From positions 1-64,000 of the forward strand of contig NZ_BSTJ01000009.1 of the NCBI RefSeq assembly GCF_030269445.1: 64,000 nt of DNA, given 5' to 3'. The notes under the pieces were generated by a model. It was not told the DNA's origin and did not search any database. It saw only the letters and a list, made by a program, of their open reading frames with translations. This stretch comes from Actinoallomurus iriomotensis. GTDB lineage: Bacteria > Actinomycetota > Actinomycetes > Streptosporangiales > Streptosporangiaceae. The position numbers were made by a program, and so were the translations under genes. Shown here in pieces: positions 36,547-45,148 of the stretch; position 1 is the stretch's first letter; every line of letters begins with the position of its first letter.

Positions 36547-37383
36547 GAGTGCTAAGCCACCTGCCAAGCGCGGACATCGATGACCGACACAGGCATTGGC
36601 CAGCGCCCGTCCGGCGACCTTCTTGGTCGGCCGCTCCGTGCCGGTGGTCCGCATCCCGGGGGGCGGTACGGAGCGGTTGGTCGCCGCGCGGCGATCGACT
36701 GCCCTCGCCCAACGTTCCTCGGCGCCGTAGGCGGTGTGGAAGGTGACGGGATCTCCGCATCGCCAAGAGCGCCGACGATGTGAGCGACTGACACGCCGAC
36801 CGTCGGGCTCGTCCACTGAAACACGCCATTCGATCCGGAGCCGGCGACGAGCCACCGCACACGGTGTGGCTCGACCCGGCGAGAAGGGCGCGGGAGAGGT
36901 ACAGCCACCTCCACAGCGGTTCGCGGGGTTACACGACCGCCGGTTGTTTCTTGTCCGCCATCTCGCCCTGCGGGTGCCGCGTTGGTGAGCGGTACGCATG
37001 GGCGTCCCGCAGGGACCGCCGTTGAAGATCTAGCCGTCCGCTCTCGACGTCGAGGGGGCGACAGGGAGGCGGATACGTGCTCGAGCGCCTCACCGGACCG
37101 TACCGTGGTTCCGCGCGCCCGGCTGATTGCGACAAGGCCAGTCTCTGGATCACTGGTTGGCGATCACCTAGCTGGCCGTGTCCGCCGTACGTGCCGGTCG
37201 GCACCGTCCGGCTCGGGATCGCGTTTCGACGTCCCTGTGTAGGTGTACGAGCCGCTTCGCGGACGAGCATCCGCTTCGGACGCCCAGTCAGAACGTCACC
37301 CAGGCGCGACTCACGCTGATCGATGGTGAGCCACGGACCGCCACCCGCCGGCGAGCCTTTATCGACGACGATCGCCCCTTTGA

Positions 37384-37397
37384 GTTTCACGTGAAAC
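37384..37397. promoter_or_regulatory. parS site 1
   Basis: Perfect 14-bp palindrome GTTTCACGTGAAAC, the actinomycete ParB-binding sequence. Confidence 0.93.
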
Positions 37398-37745
37398 ACG
37401 CTCCGGACACCAGGACGCTCTGTCCGTCGGCCGATAGCGCCCTCGGAGAGGACACTTCAGTCGCAGCCGTGCTCGTCGCCTGCCACCCCGGCGTCCGCGT
37501 CCGACGGGGCAAGGGGTCGCTAATGGGTCGACCTCTCCGTGGACGAACGGATCGAGCGGGCCAGGGAGGTGGCTGCATCTCTTTCACACGTGCGTGGTCG
37601 AGCAACGCACCGCTGTGCATTCACCGACTGCCGGCGGAAGGTGGTCGCGCGACTGACGCTCCAATCGTCCGCCCAACCCGGACGGCCTCCTGGCTCAGCG
37701 AACCGCTCGCGCCGAAGCTTCTGGCGGAGCAGTGCGCCGGGCCAC

Positions 37746-37759
37746 GTTTCACGTGAAAC
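37746..37759. promoter_or_regulatory. parS site 2
   Basis: Perfect GTTTCACGTGAAAC, 362 bp from site 1. Confidence 0.93.
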
Positions 37760-38076
37760 CGCCGAGCGGAGAGCGTCTCCCTCAGATCGCCGGAAGAACT
37801 TGGCGTTCCGACCTCCGGTGGCCGACTCGGTCGTCACCGTGCCGACAAGGAGGGGCGAACGCTGCCTGCGTTCGCATCTTGTCACTCCCCCGCCTATGCG
37901 CTTTCGGTGCAGCAGTCGACAGGACGCACGAGAGATCGGCAGCACTCGGGTCGAGCGACGCGGTCAAGACGATGGCCGGGGGGCCGCCTCAGCGTGACGG
38001 CTCGCGTCTGACGCCCTGTTCTTGCACGGGCTCAAGACAGCCTCCGCAGCGTTGGGCGATGGCCCGCCAGTCGGCT

Positions 38077-38090
38077 GTTTCACGTGAAAC
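38077..38090. promoter_or_regulatory. parS site 3
   Basis: Perfect GTTTCACGTGAAAC, 331 bp from site 2; about 0.9 kb from the end of parB. Confidence 0.93.
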
Positions 38091-38420
38091 GACGACCCCT
38101 CTGAGCCTGCGCGTGAGTAGGTAGCCGTACCGGCAACCTCCGCCCGTCACCGTGAGCCCTGACTACGCGTCTCGCGTCCAACAGCTCAGCCACGGAACAC
38201 GCGAGCCGCTCCTCCACCTCTAGGCCCGCACCGGACACCTCCACGAGAGGGTCGGCTGAGCCAGGAAGTCACCCGGATGCCTGGCAACAGAACGTGGATG
38301 AGTTAGGCGCGTCGAGGCGCGCTCTCAGCGGACACTGGACGCGCCTGCCTCGCCTGCCGCTGAAGCGTCCCCACCGAATGCAATCTGTGCCACGGCCGGC
38401 TGTCGACACGCAGGGCGCCG

Positions 38421-38578
38421 CGCCGGACGATGGCGTCGCCGATCCACATCTCGGGCCGCTGGGCGATACAGCCTGCGCCAGACCGACGTCACCGACCACC
38501 TACGAGGAGCGGCGCCGCCTCACCCCTCAAGGGCACGAGCGGGGCACGAGCGGCGCATGCCTGAAAGTGCACCGTAGG
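38421..38578 (-). repeat. Right arm of ~150-bp inverted repeat
   Basis: Matches the reverse complement of 36228-36375. It carries one extra 10 bp, a duplication of GGGCACGAGC. The arms enclose about 2.05 kb containing the three parS sites. Confidence 0.9.
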
Positions 38579-38977
38579 CGCCGCCGACGGTCACCATCGG
38601 AAGCTGATCGCGCGGCCACCATCCAGCGCCCGTTCGCCGCGACCCCGAACCGCCGACCGCACACCACTCCCCGTACACCGCGAATGGACCTTCGCCATCG
38701 GCCGTTGCGAGGCGCAGCCTGATGTGCGCCCCGACCGACGTTCGCGGCTAGCGGCGTGGCCGGACCATGTCCGCATCGAACGGCGGACCGCCCACAGGGT
38801 TCCTGCTGCGGGCCGACGCCCGGGCAGATCTTCGGCTTAGGCCGTTGCGGCCCCCGGCACCGCCGCCCGGTAGAAGAACGGGAGCGCCGTACGTCGCCAA
38901 CCTCGTTCGGTCGAGCGGAGTATTCGGAGCCGGCAGGGGACCGGACGTACGAGAGACGACGACCGGTCCCGATCGGC

Positions 38978-39940
38978 CTACTGCGGGCCGGTGCCCGGAC
39001 GCGAGCCCGGGGCCATCGCGTCGATGATGCGTTCCAGGTCCTCGAGCGACCCGAACTCGACGACGATCTTCCCCTTGCGGGTGCCCAGGTCGACTCGGAC
39101 CTTCGTCTCGTAGAGTTCCGAGAGCTCCGCGGCCAGTTCCTGGATGCGCGGGTTCATCGGCTTGTTCCCCGTCTTCCGGCGAACCGCCTGCTTCGTGTCA
39201 CCCGCCTCCCCCAGGGCGATGATCTCCTCGACCGCACGCACCGAGAGGCCTTCCGCCACGATGCGGGTCGCCAGGCGGTCCTGCATCTCGTGGCTGTCCA
39301 GGCCCAGCAGCGCCCGGGCGTGGCCGGCGCTCAGTACCCCGGCGGCGACCCGGAGCTGCACCGCCGACGGCAGGTTCAGCAGGCGGAGGGTGTTGGTGAT
39401 GTGGGGCCGGGAGCGGCCGATGCGGGTCGCCAGTTCTTCGTGCGTCGCGCCGAAGTCGTCCAGCAGCTGCTGGTACGCCGCCGCCTCCTCAAGGGGGTTC
39501 AGCTGCTGCCGGTGGAGGTTCTCCATGAGCGCGTCGCGCAGCAGGTCGTCATCGGTCGTGTCCCGGACGATCGCCGGGATGCTCTCGATGCCGGCGAGCT
39601 TCGACGCGCGCAGGCGCCGCTCGCCCATGATGAGCTCGTAGTCGCCCGAGCGCAGCTCGCGGACCACGATCGGCTGCAGCAGGCCCACGATGCGGATCGA
39701 CGCTGCGAGCTCCTCCAGCGCCTCCTCGTCGAACGTCGTCCGCGGCTGGCGCGGGTTCGGGGTGATCTTTTCGATCGGGAGTTCGGCGAAGTGTGCGCCC
39801 GCGACGAGGACCGGCTCCTGCGTCTCGCCGTCGGGGGACGGCGGTGCCGGCTGCGTGGCCGCCTGGTCCGCCGACGGCACCGGTGCCGTGGGGATCAGTG
39901 CGCCAAGGCCCTTTCCCAGCCCGCGTCGTTGCTGACTCAC
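38978..39940 (-). CDS. parB: Chromosome partitioning protein ParB
   Basis: 320 residues. The N-terminus [17 protein letters not shown] contacts ParA. The CTPase/clamp domain has GERRLRA (about 103-109) and [14 protein letters not shown] (about 138-151); the central HTH ([22 protein letters not shown]) reads parS; a C-terminal dimerisation domain (about 270-315) follows. Loads at parS and slides on DNA to build the segregation complex. Follows parA by 91 bp on the same strand; three parS sites lie just downstream. Confidence 0.96.
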   Translation of the reverse strand: MSQQRRGLGKGLGALIPTAPVPSADQAATQPAPPSPDGETQEPVLVAGAHFAELPIEKITPNPRQPRTTFDEEALEELAASIRIVGLLQPIVVRELRSGDYELIMGERRLRASKLAGIESIPAIVRDTTDDDLLRDALMENLHRQQLNPLEEAAAYQQLLDDFGATHEELATRIGRSRPHITNTLRLLNLPSAVQLRVAAGVLSAGHARALLGLDSHEMQDRLATRIVAEGLSVRAVEEIIALGEAGDTKQAVRRKTGNKPMNPRIQELAAELSELYETKVRVDLGTRKGKIVVEFGSLEDLERIIDAMAPGSRPGTGPQ

Positions 39941-40031
39941 TTCGATCCCTCCATGCCCCCAGCGCCGGGCGACCGCCCTGGCTCACTCACACCGCGAAGG
40001 TCAAGCGTACGGGCGGACCGGCGCGGCGTCC

Positions 40032-41111
40032 TCATTTGCGCTCTTCCGCCCCGCGGTAGGCCATCTCCCGCGCCGCCTCCGTGTAGGCGAGCGCGCCGCT
40101 GGAGCCCGGGTCGTATGTCAGGACCGACTCGCCGTAGCTGGGCGCCTCCGACACACGGACGCTGCGGGGGATCACCGTGCCGAGCACGAGTTCGCCGAAG
40201 TGGCTGCGCACCTCGTCCGCCACCTGGGCCGCCAGCCGCGTACGCGCGTCGTACATGGTGAGCAGGATCGTGGTGACCGCGAGGTTCGGGTTCAGGTGCT
40301 GCTTGACCAGATCGACGGTGTGCAGCAGCTGACTCAGACCCTCCAGCGCGTAGTACTCCGTCTGGATCGGGATCAGCAGTTCGTCCGCGCCCGTCAGCGC
40401 GTTGACCGTGAGCAGGCCGAGCGAGGGCGGGCAGTCGATGAGCACGTAGTCGAAGTTGTCCAGGTCGTACGCTTCGAGGGCTCGCCGCAGCCGCGACTCG
40501 CGGGCCACCATCGGGACCAGGTCGACCTCGGCACCCGCCAGGTGCAGGGTCGCCGGAGCGCAGAAGAGGTTGGCCAGACCCTCCGCCGGCACGACGATGT
40601 CGCTGAACGATCCGCCCTCGAGGATCACGTGGTAGACCGACGGAATGTCGCTGTGGTGCTCGACACCGAGTGCGGTGGAGGCGTTCCCCTGCGGGTCCAG
40701 GTCGACCACGAGCACGCGGTTGTTGTGCATCGCGAGCGCCGCGGCCAGGTTGACGGCGCTCGTCGTCTTTCCGACGCCGCCCTTCTGGTTGGCGATCGTG
40801 ATGACGCGGCACCGCGGGGGACGGGGCCACTCCTTCTCACCGCGCTTCGCCTGCACCCGTAGTGCCGCGGCGGCCGCCTGAGCGATCGGCTGGCTCGTTT
40901 CACGTGAAACTTCGGCCGCCTTGAGTGCCTCGCTTACCAACTTCGACTCCCCGTGTGCCGGATCACGCTGCGACGTCTCTTTAACAGGATCAGGAGCGGG
41001 CGGCGGCGGACTCGCCACCGGAACCTGCGACGGCCAGCCGAGCCCCGTCGTATCGTCCGAAGGCGCCCGCGTGGCTCGGTCCGGCCAGCCCAGTCCCTCT
41101 GCCGTGGTCAA
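40032..41111 (-). CDS. parA: Chromosome partitioning ATPase ParA
   Basis: 359 residues. About 100 residues of disordered, Pro-rich N-terminus containing two GLGWP repeats precede the ATPase: deviant Walker A KGGVGKTT (110-117), VVDLDPQGNAS, Walker B-like YVLIDCPPSLGLLTVNAL, and ILLTMYDARTRLAAQVADEV. The family core is about 255 residues, so the N-terminal extension is the notable part. Drives origin segregation with ParB. Its codons for VSRET (about residues 68-72) form a perfect parS site. Starts 6 bp after rsmG. Confidence 0.96.
   Translation of the reverse strand: MTTAEGLGWPDRATRAPSDDTTGLGWPSQVPVASPPPPAPDPVKETSQRDPAHGESKLVSEALKAAEVSRETSQPIAQAAAAALRVQAKRGEKEWPRPPRCRVITIANQKGGVGKTTSAVNLAAALAMHNNRVLVVDLDPQGNASTALGVEHHSDIPSVYHVILEGGSFSDIVVPAEGLANLFCAPATLHLAGAEVDLVPMVARESRLRRALEAYDLDNFDYVLIDCPPSLGLLTVNALTGADELLIPIQTEYYALEGLSQLLHTVDLVKQHLNPNLAVTTILLTMYDARTRLAAQVADEVRSHFGELVLGTVIPRSVRVSEAPSYGESVLTYDPGSSGALAYTEAAREMAYRGAEERK
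40897..40910. promoter_or_regulatory. parS site 4, inside parA coding sequence
   Basis: Perfect GTTTCACGTGAAAC embedded in codons of the ParA N-terminal extension. Confidence 0.93.
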
Positions 41112-41117
41112 GGACCG

Positions 41118-41825
41118 TCACCTCTTCCGTCCATGCGCTCCACCGCGCCGACGCCCGCCTCGACGGGAAGCAGACCGCTCCTTCGGCGGCTGCGGGGCCC
41201 TCCCCGCGACCGCGCGAACTACCGTCGTCGGCGGCTCGACCTTACCGTGACCGACGTGGAGTACCTCTGCCACGCGGACCCCGAATTTCTCCAGAACGGG
41301 TCGTGCTTCCTCGAGTTCCGCCGCCGCGCGCTCGCCTTTCAACGCGAGAAGCTCACCTTCCGGCCTCAGCAACGGCAGGGCCCACCCGGCGAGTCGCTCA
41401 AGGGGAGCGACGGCTCGGGCGGTGACGACGTCAACGGCGTACTCACCGGCGACCTCCTCGGCACGTGCCCGGCGTACGGTGACGTGAGAGAGCGACAGGA
41501 GATCAACGCATTCCTGAAGAAAGACAGTACGCCGCAAAAGCGGCTCCAGGAGTGTTACCGACAGATCCGGTCGCATGATCGCGAGAACGACACCCGGCAG
41601 GCCGGCGCCCGAACCCACGTCGATGACGTTCGCCGAGTCGGGGACCAACTCGGTCAGAACGGCACAGTTGAGCACGTGCCGGTCCCAGAGGCGCTCGACC
41701 TCGCGAGGTCCGATGAGACCGCGCTCGACGCCGGGACCGGCCAGGAACGCGGTGTACCGCTCGGCGAGGGGAAGCGCGTCCCCGAAGATCTCGCGGGCGG
41801 CCGGCGGCGCAGGAAGTGATGGCAT
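41118..41825 (-). CDS. rsmG: 16S rRNA (guanine527-N7)-methyltransferase
   Basis: 235 residues from ATG 41825. The SAM-binding motif VIDVGSGAGLPGVVLAI and the RsmG signature RHVLNCAVLTELVP (upstream) are clear; C-terminal HGKVEPPTTVVRAV precedes a basic tail. Methylates G527 in 16S rRNA. First gene of rsmG-parA-parB. A longer in-frame form from 42083 would overlap the divergent DUF6458 gene and is unlikely. Confidence 0.94.
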   Translation of the reverse strand: MPSLPAPPAAREIFGDALPLAERYTAFLAGPGVERGLIGPREVERLWDRHVLNCAVLTELVPDSANVIDVGSGAGLPGVVLAIMRPDLSVTLLEPLLRRTVFLQECVDLLSLSHVTVRRARAEEVAGEYAVDVVTARAVAPLERLAGWALPLLRPEGELLALKGERAAAELEEARPVLEKFGVRVAEVLHVGHGKVEPPTTVVRAVAGRAPQPPKERSASRRGGRRRGGAHGRKR

Positions 41826-42049
41826 AGTGGCAGGCTCTGAAGGCGACTCGGGAACGGTTGGGGATTCCCACCGACCCTCGAATGCTTCCACACCTGAGCG
41901 GCCTCGCGAACGCCGACCCGGCAACGCCCCGGATTCGACGCCTCCGACCAGCGTGGACGTACGTGTGGGAAAAAACGCCGCGACACGCATATCCCACGAG
42001 CGGTGGGTACCCCTTCGGTGGATGTTCCGTCGAAGGAGAGGTAGCGACC

Positions 42050-42382
42050 ATGGGTATCGGTTCGGCGTTGGTGCTGATCGCACTTGGTGCGATCCTCGCG
42101 TTCGCCACCCACTTCCACGTCAGCGGAATCGACGTCCAGATGATCGGCTGGATCCTCATTTTCGTGGGCATCGCGATGCTGGTCATCACGCTCGCCTACA
42201 CGCGGCCGCGCGCCCGGCGCCGCGCCGCGGTGGTGCGGGACGTCGACGTCATCGACGGCGAGCCCCAGCCCGGGGCGTACATGAGGGGCCCCGAGGAGGA
42301 GCCGACCGTGGTCGAGCCGGTCGACGGTGCGGGCCACGCTCAGGTACGCCGGACCGTCCACGAGCGCCGGGACATCCGGTGA
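42050..42382 (+). CDS. DUF6458 family membrane protein
   Basis: 110 residues from ATG 42050, with GAAGGAGAG 9 bp upstream. Two transmembrane helices (about 4-22 and 29-48, start MGIGSALVLIALGAILAFA) and an acidic, Arg-rich cytoplasmic tail. This small protein is common in actinomycetes; function unknown. Divergent from rsmG. Confidence 0.8.
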   Translation: MGIGSALVLIALGAILAFATHFHVSGIDVQMIGWILIFVGIAMLVITLAYTRPRARRRAAVVRDVDVIDGEPQPGAYMRGPEEEPTVVEPVDGAGHAQVRRTVHERRDIR

Positions 42383-42394
42383 CGACCACAAAAA

Positions 42395-42430
42395 GACGGT
42401 CCCGTCACAGTCGACTGTGACGGGACCGTC
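42395..42430. terminator. Bidirectional terminator between DUF6458 gene and jag
   Basis: A perfect 16-bp stem (42395-42410 with 42415-42430) around TCGA. AAAA precedes the left arm, giving U residues for the minus-strand jag transcript, and GTTGTT follows the right arm for the plus strand. Confidence 0.92.
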
Positions 42431-42449
42431 GTTGTTCGTTGGTGCCCGG

Positions 42450-42992
42450 CTACTCCACGTGGACCACGACGTAGCGGTTGGGCTCCTCACCCTCTGACTC
42501 GCTGCGCAGCCCGGCCGCGGCGACGGCGTCGTGCACGACCTTGCGCTCGAACGGGGTCATCGGCGCCAGCGGCTTGGGCTCGCCGGTGCGCTTGACCTCA
42601 TCGGCCGTCTCACGGCCCAGCTTGGTCAGCTCGGCGCGGCGCCGCTCGCGGAAGCCGCCCACGTCGAGCATCAGCCGGCTGCGCTCGCCCGTACGGCGGT
42701 GGACCGCCAGGCGGGTGAGCTCCTGCAGCGCCTCCAGCACCTCGCCGTTCTTGCCGACGAGCTCATCGAGGGTGGCGCCGACGACGGACACCATCGCGCG
42801 CTCGCCCTCGACGTCCATGTCGATGTCGCCGTCGAGGTCCGCGATGTCCAGGAGGCCCTCGATGTAGTCGGCCGCGATCTCGCCTTCCTGCTCAAGCGCC
42901 TGGACGTCGACCGTCTCGGCCTCGGCGGTCTCGGCTTCGGCTTGGCTCACACCGGGCTCCTCGTGGGTACTCGGACTGGACTGAGAAGTCAC
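42450..42992 (-). CDS. jag: Jag/KhpB-type RNA-binding protein (KH-R3H)
   Basis: 180 residues from GTG 42992, one base after the yidC stop, with GAGGAAG upstream. The first 45 residues are acidic and there is no Jag-N domain; a KH domain (about 45-115, VVGATLDELVGKNGEVLEALQ) and an R3H domain (about 120-180, MTPFERKVVHDAVAAAGLRSESEG) follow. Binds RNA; homologues affect cell division and sporulation. Encoded in rpmH-rnpA-yidD-yidC-jag, the normal order. Confidence 0.92.
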   Translation of the reverse strand: MTSQSSPSTHEEPGVSQAEAETAEAETVDVQALEQEGEIAADYIEGLLDIADLDGDIDMDVEGERAMVSVVGATLDELVGKNGEVLEALQELTRLAVHRRTGERSRLMLDVGGFRERRRAELTKLGRETADEVKRTGEPKPLAPMTPFERKVVHDAVAAAGLRSESEGEEPNRYVVVHVE

Positions 42993-42993
42993 G

Positions 42994-44025
42994 CTATCGC
43001 TTCCTCTTGCTGCGGGTCTGCCGTGTCGGCTGTTGTCGCACGACCTTCGGACCCGGAGGCGTGTCCTCCGGCTCCGGTTCGGCATCCGCCTTCTTCCTGG
43101 TCTTGCCACCGGCCACGGAGGTGCCGGCCCGCACACCCGCCTTCGCGCCGGTCTTGGCCGCACCCGCCTTGGCGGTGCCGGTACGCGCGCCCGTCTTGGT
43201 GGTACCCGTCTTGGCCGTGCCGGTCTTGGCGTCGGCTCCGGCCTGTCCCTCGGCCGTGGCCATCGGGTACTTCTTGTAGACGTAGTGCGACTGGGCCAGC
43301 GTCCAGGAGTTGGTGGTCACCCAGTAGATCAGCACACCGAGCGGCAGCGTCAGGCCGAAGAGGCCGAACAGCGGCGAGAGGTACACCAGGAACTTCTGGG
43401 ACTGCATCATCGGGTTGTCGGCCGTCATCGACTGCATCGAACGGCCGACGCTCGACCTCATCGTGAAGAACGTCGTGGTGGAGCTGATCACGACCGCCAG
43501 CAGCGTCACGATCATCGCGCCGACGTGCTTGTCGTGGAACGACTCGACGAACGTCGTGGGGATGGAGGCGCTGAAGATGTGCGCGTGCTGGGCGCTCTGG
43601 ATCAGGTCCGCCGACATGCCGTACTTGGACTGGCCCGGCTTGGTGGTCGAGATGGCCCGCAGCACGTTGTACAGCGAGATGAAGATGGGGAACTGCACGA
43701 CCAGCGGCAGGCACCCGGAGAGCGGGTTGGCGCCCGCCTCCTGGTAGAGCTTCATCATCTCCTGGTTGAGGCGCTGCTTGTCCTTCTTGTACTTCTTGCG
43801 CAGCGCCTGAACCTGGGGGTTCAGCTCCTGCATCTTCCGCGACGCGTGAATCTGCTTCACGAACAGCGGGAAGATGATGAGCCGCATGAGGACCGTCAGG
43901 AGGAAAATCGACAGACCCCACGCCCAGCCGCTGTCCGCGGGGAAGATCAAGCTGAGGCCGGCGTGGATCTGGATGATGACCCACGCGACCGCCTCGAACA
44001 GCGGATCGAGGAAGCTGAAACTCAC
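42994..44025 (-). CDS. yidC: Membrane protein insertase YidC/Oxa1
   Basis: 343 residues. Five transmembrane segments; the conserved groove Arg is in LLTVLMRLIIFPLF. NPLSGCLPLVVQFPIFISLY and LTLPLGVLIYWVTTNSW are family signatures. The last 85 residues are basic, with repeated KTG(A/T) units, likely for ribosome contact. Inserts membrane proteins with or without SecYEG. Confidence 0.95.
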   Translation of the reverse strand: MSFSFLDPLFEAVAWVIIQIHAGLSLIFPADSGWAWGLSIFLLTVLMRLIIFPLFVKQIHASRKMQELNPQVQALRKKYKKDKQRLNQEMMKLYQEAGANPLSGCLPLVVQFPIFISLYNVLRAISTTKPGQSKYGMSADLIQSAQHAHIFSASIPTTFVESFHDKHVGAMIVTLLAVVISSTTTFFTMRSSVGRSMQSMTADNPMMQSQKFLVYLSPLFGLFGLTLPLGVLIYWVTTNSWTLAQSHYVYKKYPMATAEGQAGADAKTGTAKTGTTKTGARTGTAKAGAAKTGAKAGVRAGTSVAGGKTRKKADAEPEPEDTPPGPKVVRQQPTRQTRSKRKR

Positions 44026-44035
44026 CGACTGGCTC

Positions 44036-44329
44036 CTAGTGCTCTCCGATTACGGTGCCGCTCTGCGGCGTGAGGTCAGGGGGTACCTCGCCCTTGCGCG
44101 GCGGCACGGGGTCGTATCCGCCGGGGTTGAACGGGTGGCAGCGGGCGAGGCGGCGTACGGCCAGCCACCCACCGCGCAGCGCGCCGTGCCGTCGCAACGC
44201 GACGAGTGCGTATGTGCTGCAGCTGGGTTGGAAGCGGCAGACGGGCCCGAAGAGGGGGCTTATGAATCGACGGTAGAAGACGATCGGCAGCATCAATGCC
44301 CGGGCGACGGGCGTCGGCTTCGCTGTCAT
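44036..44329 (-). CDS. yidD: Membrane protein insertion efficiency factor YidD
   Basis: 97 residues. [20 protein letters not shown] and the [12 protein letters not shown] motif define the family; an amphipathic N-terminus would lie on the membrane. Its start overlaps the rnpA stop by four bases. Confidence 0.95.
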   Translation of the reverse strand: MTAKPTPVARALMLPIVFYRRFISPLFGPVCRFQPSCSTYALVALRRHGALRGGWLAVRRLARCHPFNPGGYDPVPPRKGEVPPDLTPQSGTVIGEH

Positions 44330-44685
44330 CTCCGCCTCTTGACCTCTCGCCGAAGGAGCCGGTCGAGTGCCGCGTCGACATCCGCGGCGAGTTCGTCGTT
44401 TCGTGCGGTCGCCGCCTTCGGATTGGCGCGCACCACAAGCAGGCTACCCGCTGGCAGCCGGTAGAGGCGCTCCCGCACGATATGCCGGAGCCTGCGGCGC
44501 ACCTTGTTGCGGGTCACCGCGTCGCCGACCGGCCGGCCGACGGTGAAACCGACCCGTACCGGCTCGTCGACGTCATCACGGTGTCGCAGATGCAGGACCA
44601 GACGCGGCCGCCCGGCACGATCACCGCGCCGGACGGCCAAAGTGAACTCTTCTCGCCGCCGCATCCGGTTTCCGGACGGCAGCAT
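44326..44685 (-). CDS. rnpA: Ribonuclease P protein component
   Basis: 119 residues. Diagnostic [20 protein letters not shown] helix/loop (about 48-67) and an [10 protein letters not shown] strand. Binds the RNase P RNA to mature tRNA 5' ends. Starts 12 bp after rpmH. Confidence 0.95.
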   Translation of the reverse strand: MLPSGNRMRRREEFTLAVRRGDRAGRPRLVLHLRHRDDVDEPVRVGFTVGRPVGDAVTRNKVRRRLRHIVRERLYRLPAGSLLVVRANPKAATARNDELAADVDAALDRLLRREVKRRR

Positions 44686-44697
44686 GACTACCGCTGG

Positions 44698-44835
44698 TCA
44701 GACCGCGACGCGGGCGCGCCCCTTGCGACGGCGCGAGGAAAGGATCGCGCGCCCCGCCCTGGTGCGCATGCGGAGCCGGAAGCCGTGCTTCTTGTGCCGG
44801 CGACGGTTGTTCGGCTGGTAAGTACGCTTGCTCAC
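44698..44835 (-). CDS. rpmH: 50S ribosomal protein L34
   Basis: 45 residues from GTG 44835: begins [18 protein letters not shown], then [18 protein letters not shown], then KGRARVAV. This is a complete L34. First gene of the rpmH-rnpA-yidD-yidC-jag operon; divergent from dnaA. Confidence 0.97.
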   Translation of the reverse strand: MSKRTYQPNNRRRHKKHGFRLRMRTRAGRAILSSRRRKGRARVAV

Positions 44836-45148
44836 TCGAGACTCCAGAGGGGTGCTGCGGTCAACGTTGGTTAGGTCGCATCACGGGCGCATAGACCCCG
44901 CCTGCGGGAGTCGGCGACCTGCGGGCGTGCAGCACCGCCGTCGATGCGACTCGACCGTCGTACGTTACGGTCTGGCCTGCCTCCCGGTCAAACCGGCGAG
45001 AGTTATCCACCGCGTTCCCCTGCCCCGTGCACAACTTGTGGACAACCCTGTGGATGACGCATGAGAGAGTGGTCCACTGCAGGTGCTCGCGGTACGCCGG
45101 GGAAATGACGTGTCGCCGCACACCTGACAAGGGAGGGGAGAACAAAGG
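44836..45148. promoter_or_regulatory. rpmH-dnaA intergenic region with DnaA boxes
   Basis: The 313-bp divergent region must hold both promoters. DnaA-box-like sites are TTATCCACC (45003-45011), TGTGGACAA (45037-45045) and TGTGGATGA (45049-45057). Their place upstream of dnaA fits autoregulation. I could not assign clear promoter hexamers. Confidence 0.7.

Larger units (their letters stand above)
35172..38977. other. 3.8-kb gene-free parS island
   Basis: No frame on either strand resembles a known protein; the open frames are Pro/Ser/Arg low-complexity products of biased DNA. The left part (about 35480-36550) is C-rich on the plus strand and packed with short tandem repeats. The middle (36550-38420) is more balanced and holds three perfect parS sites. 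A ~150-bp inverted repeat (36228-36375 and 38421-38578) brackets the parS part. A short segment at 35888-36000 reads YTVEIRGTALNVTERMGLL in one frame and looks more protein-like than its surroundings, but I cannot assign it. It probably serves as the ParB loading centre rather than coding DNA. Confidence 0.65.

Noticed and set aside
34674..36746. 690-codon open frame running through the parS island repeats
   Set aside because: Starts inside the antisense of the GNAT gene and continues as Pro/Arg/Ser repeats; no domain, no plausible start signal.
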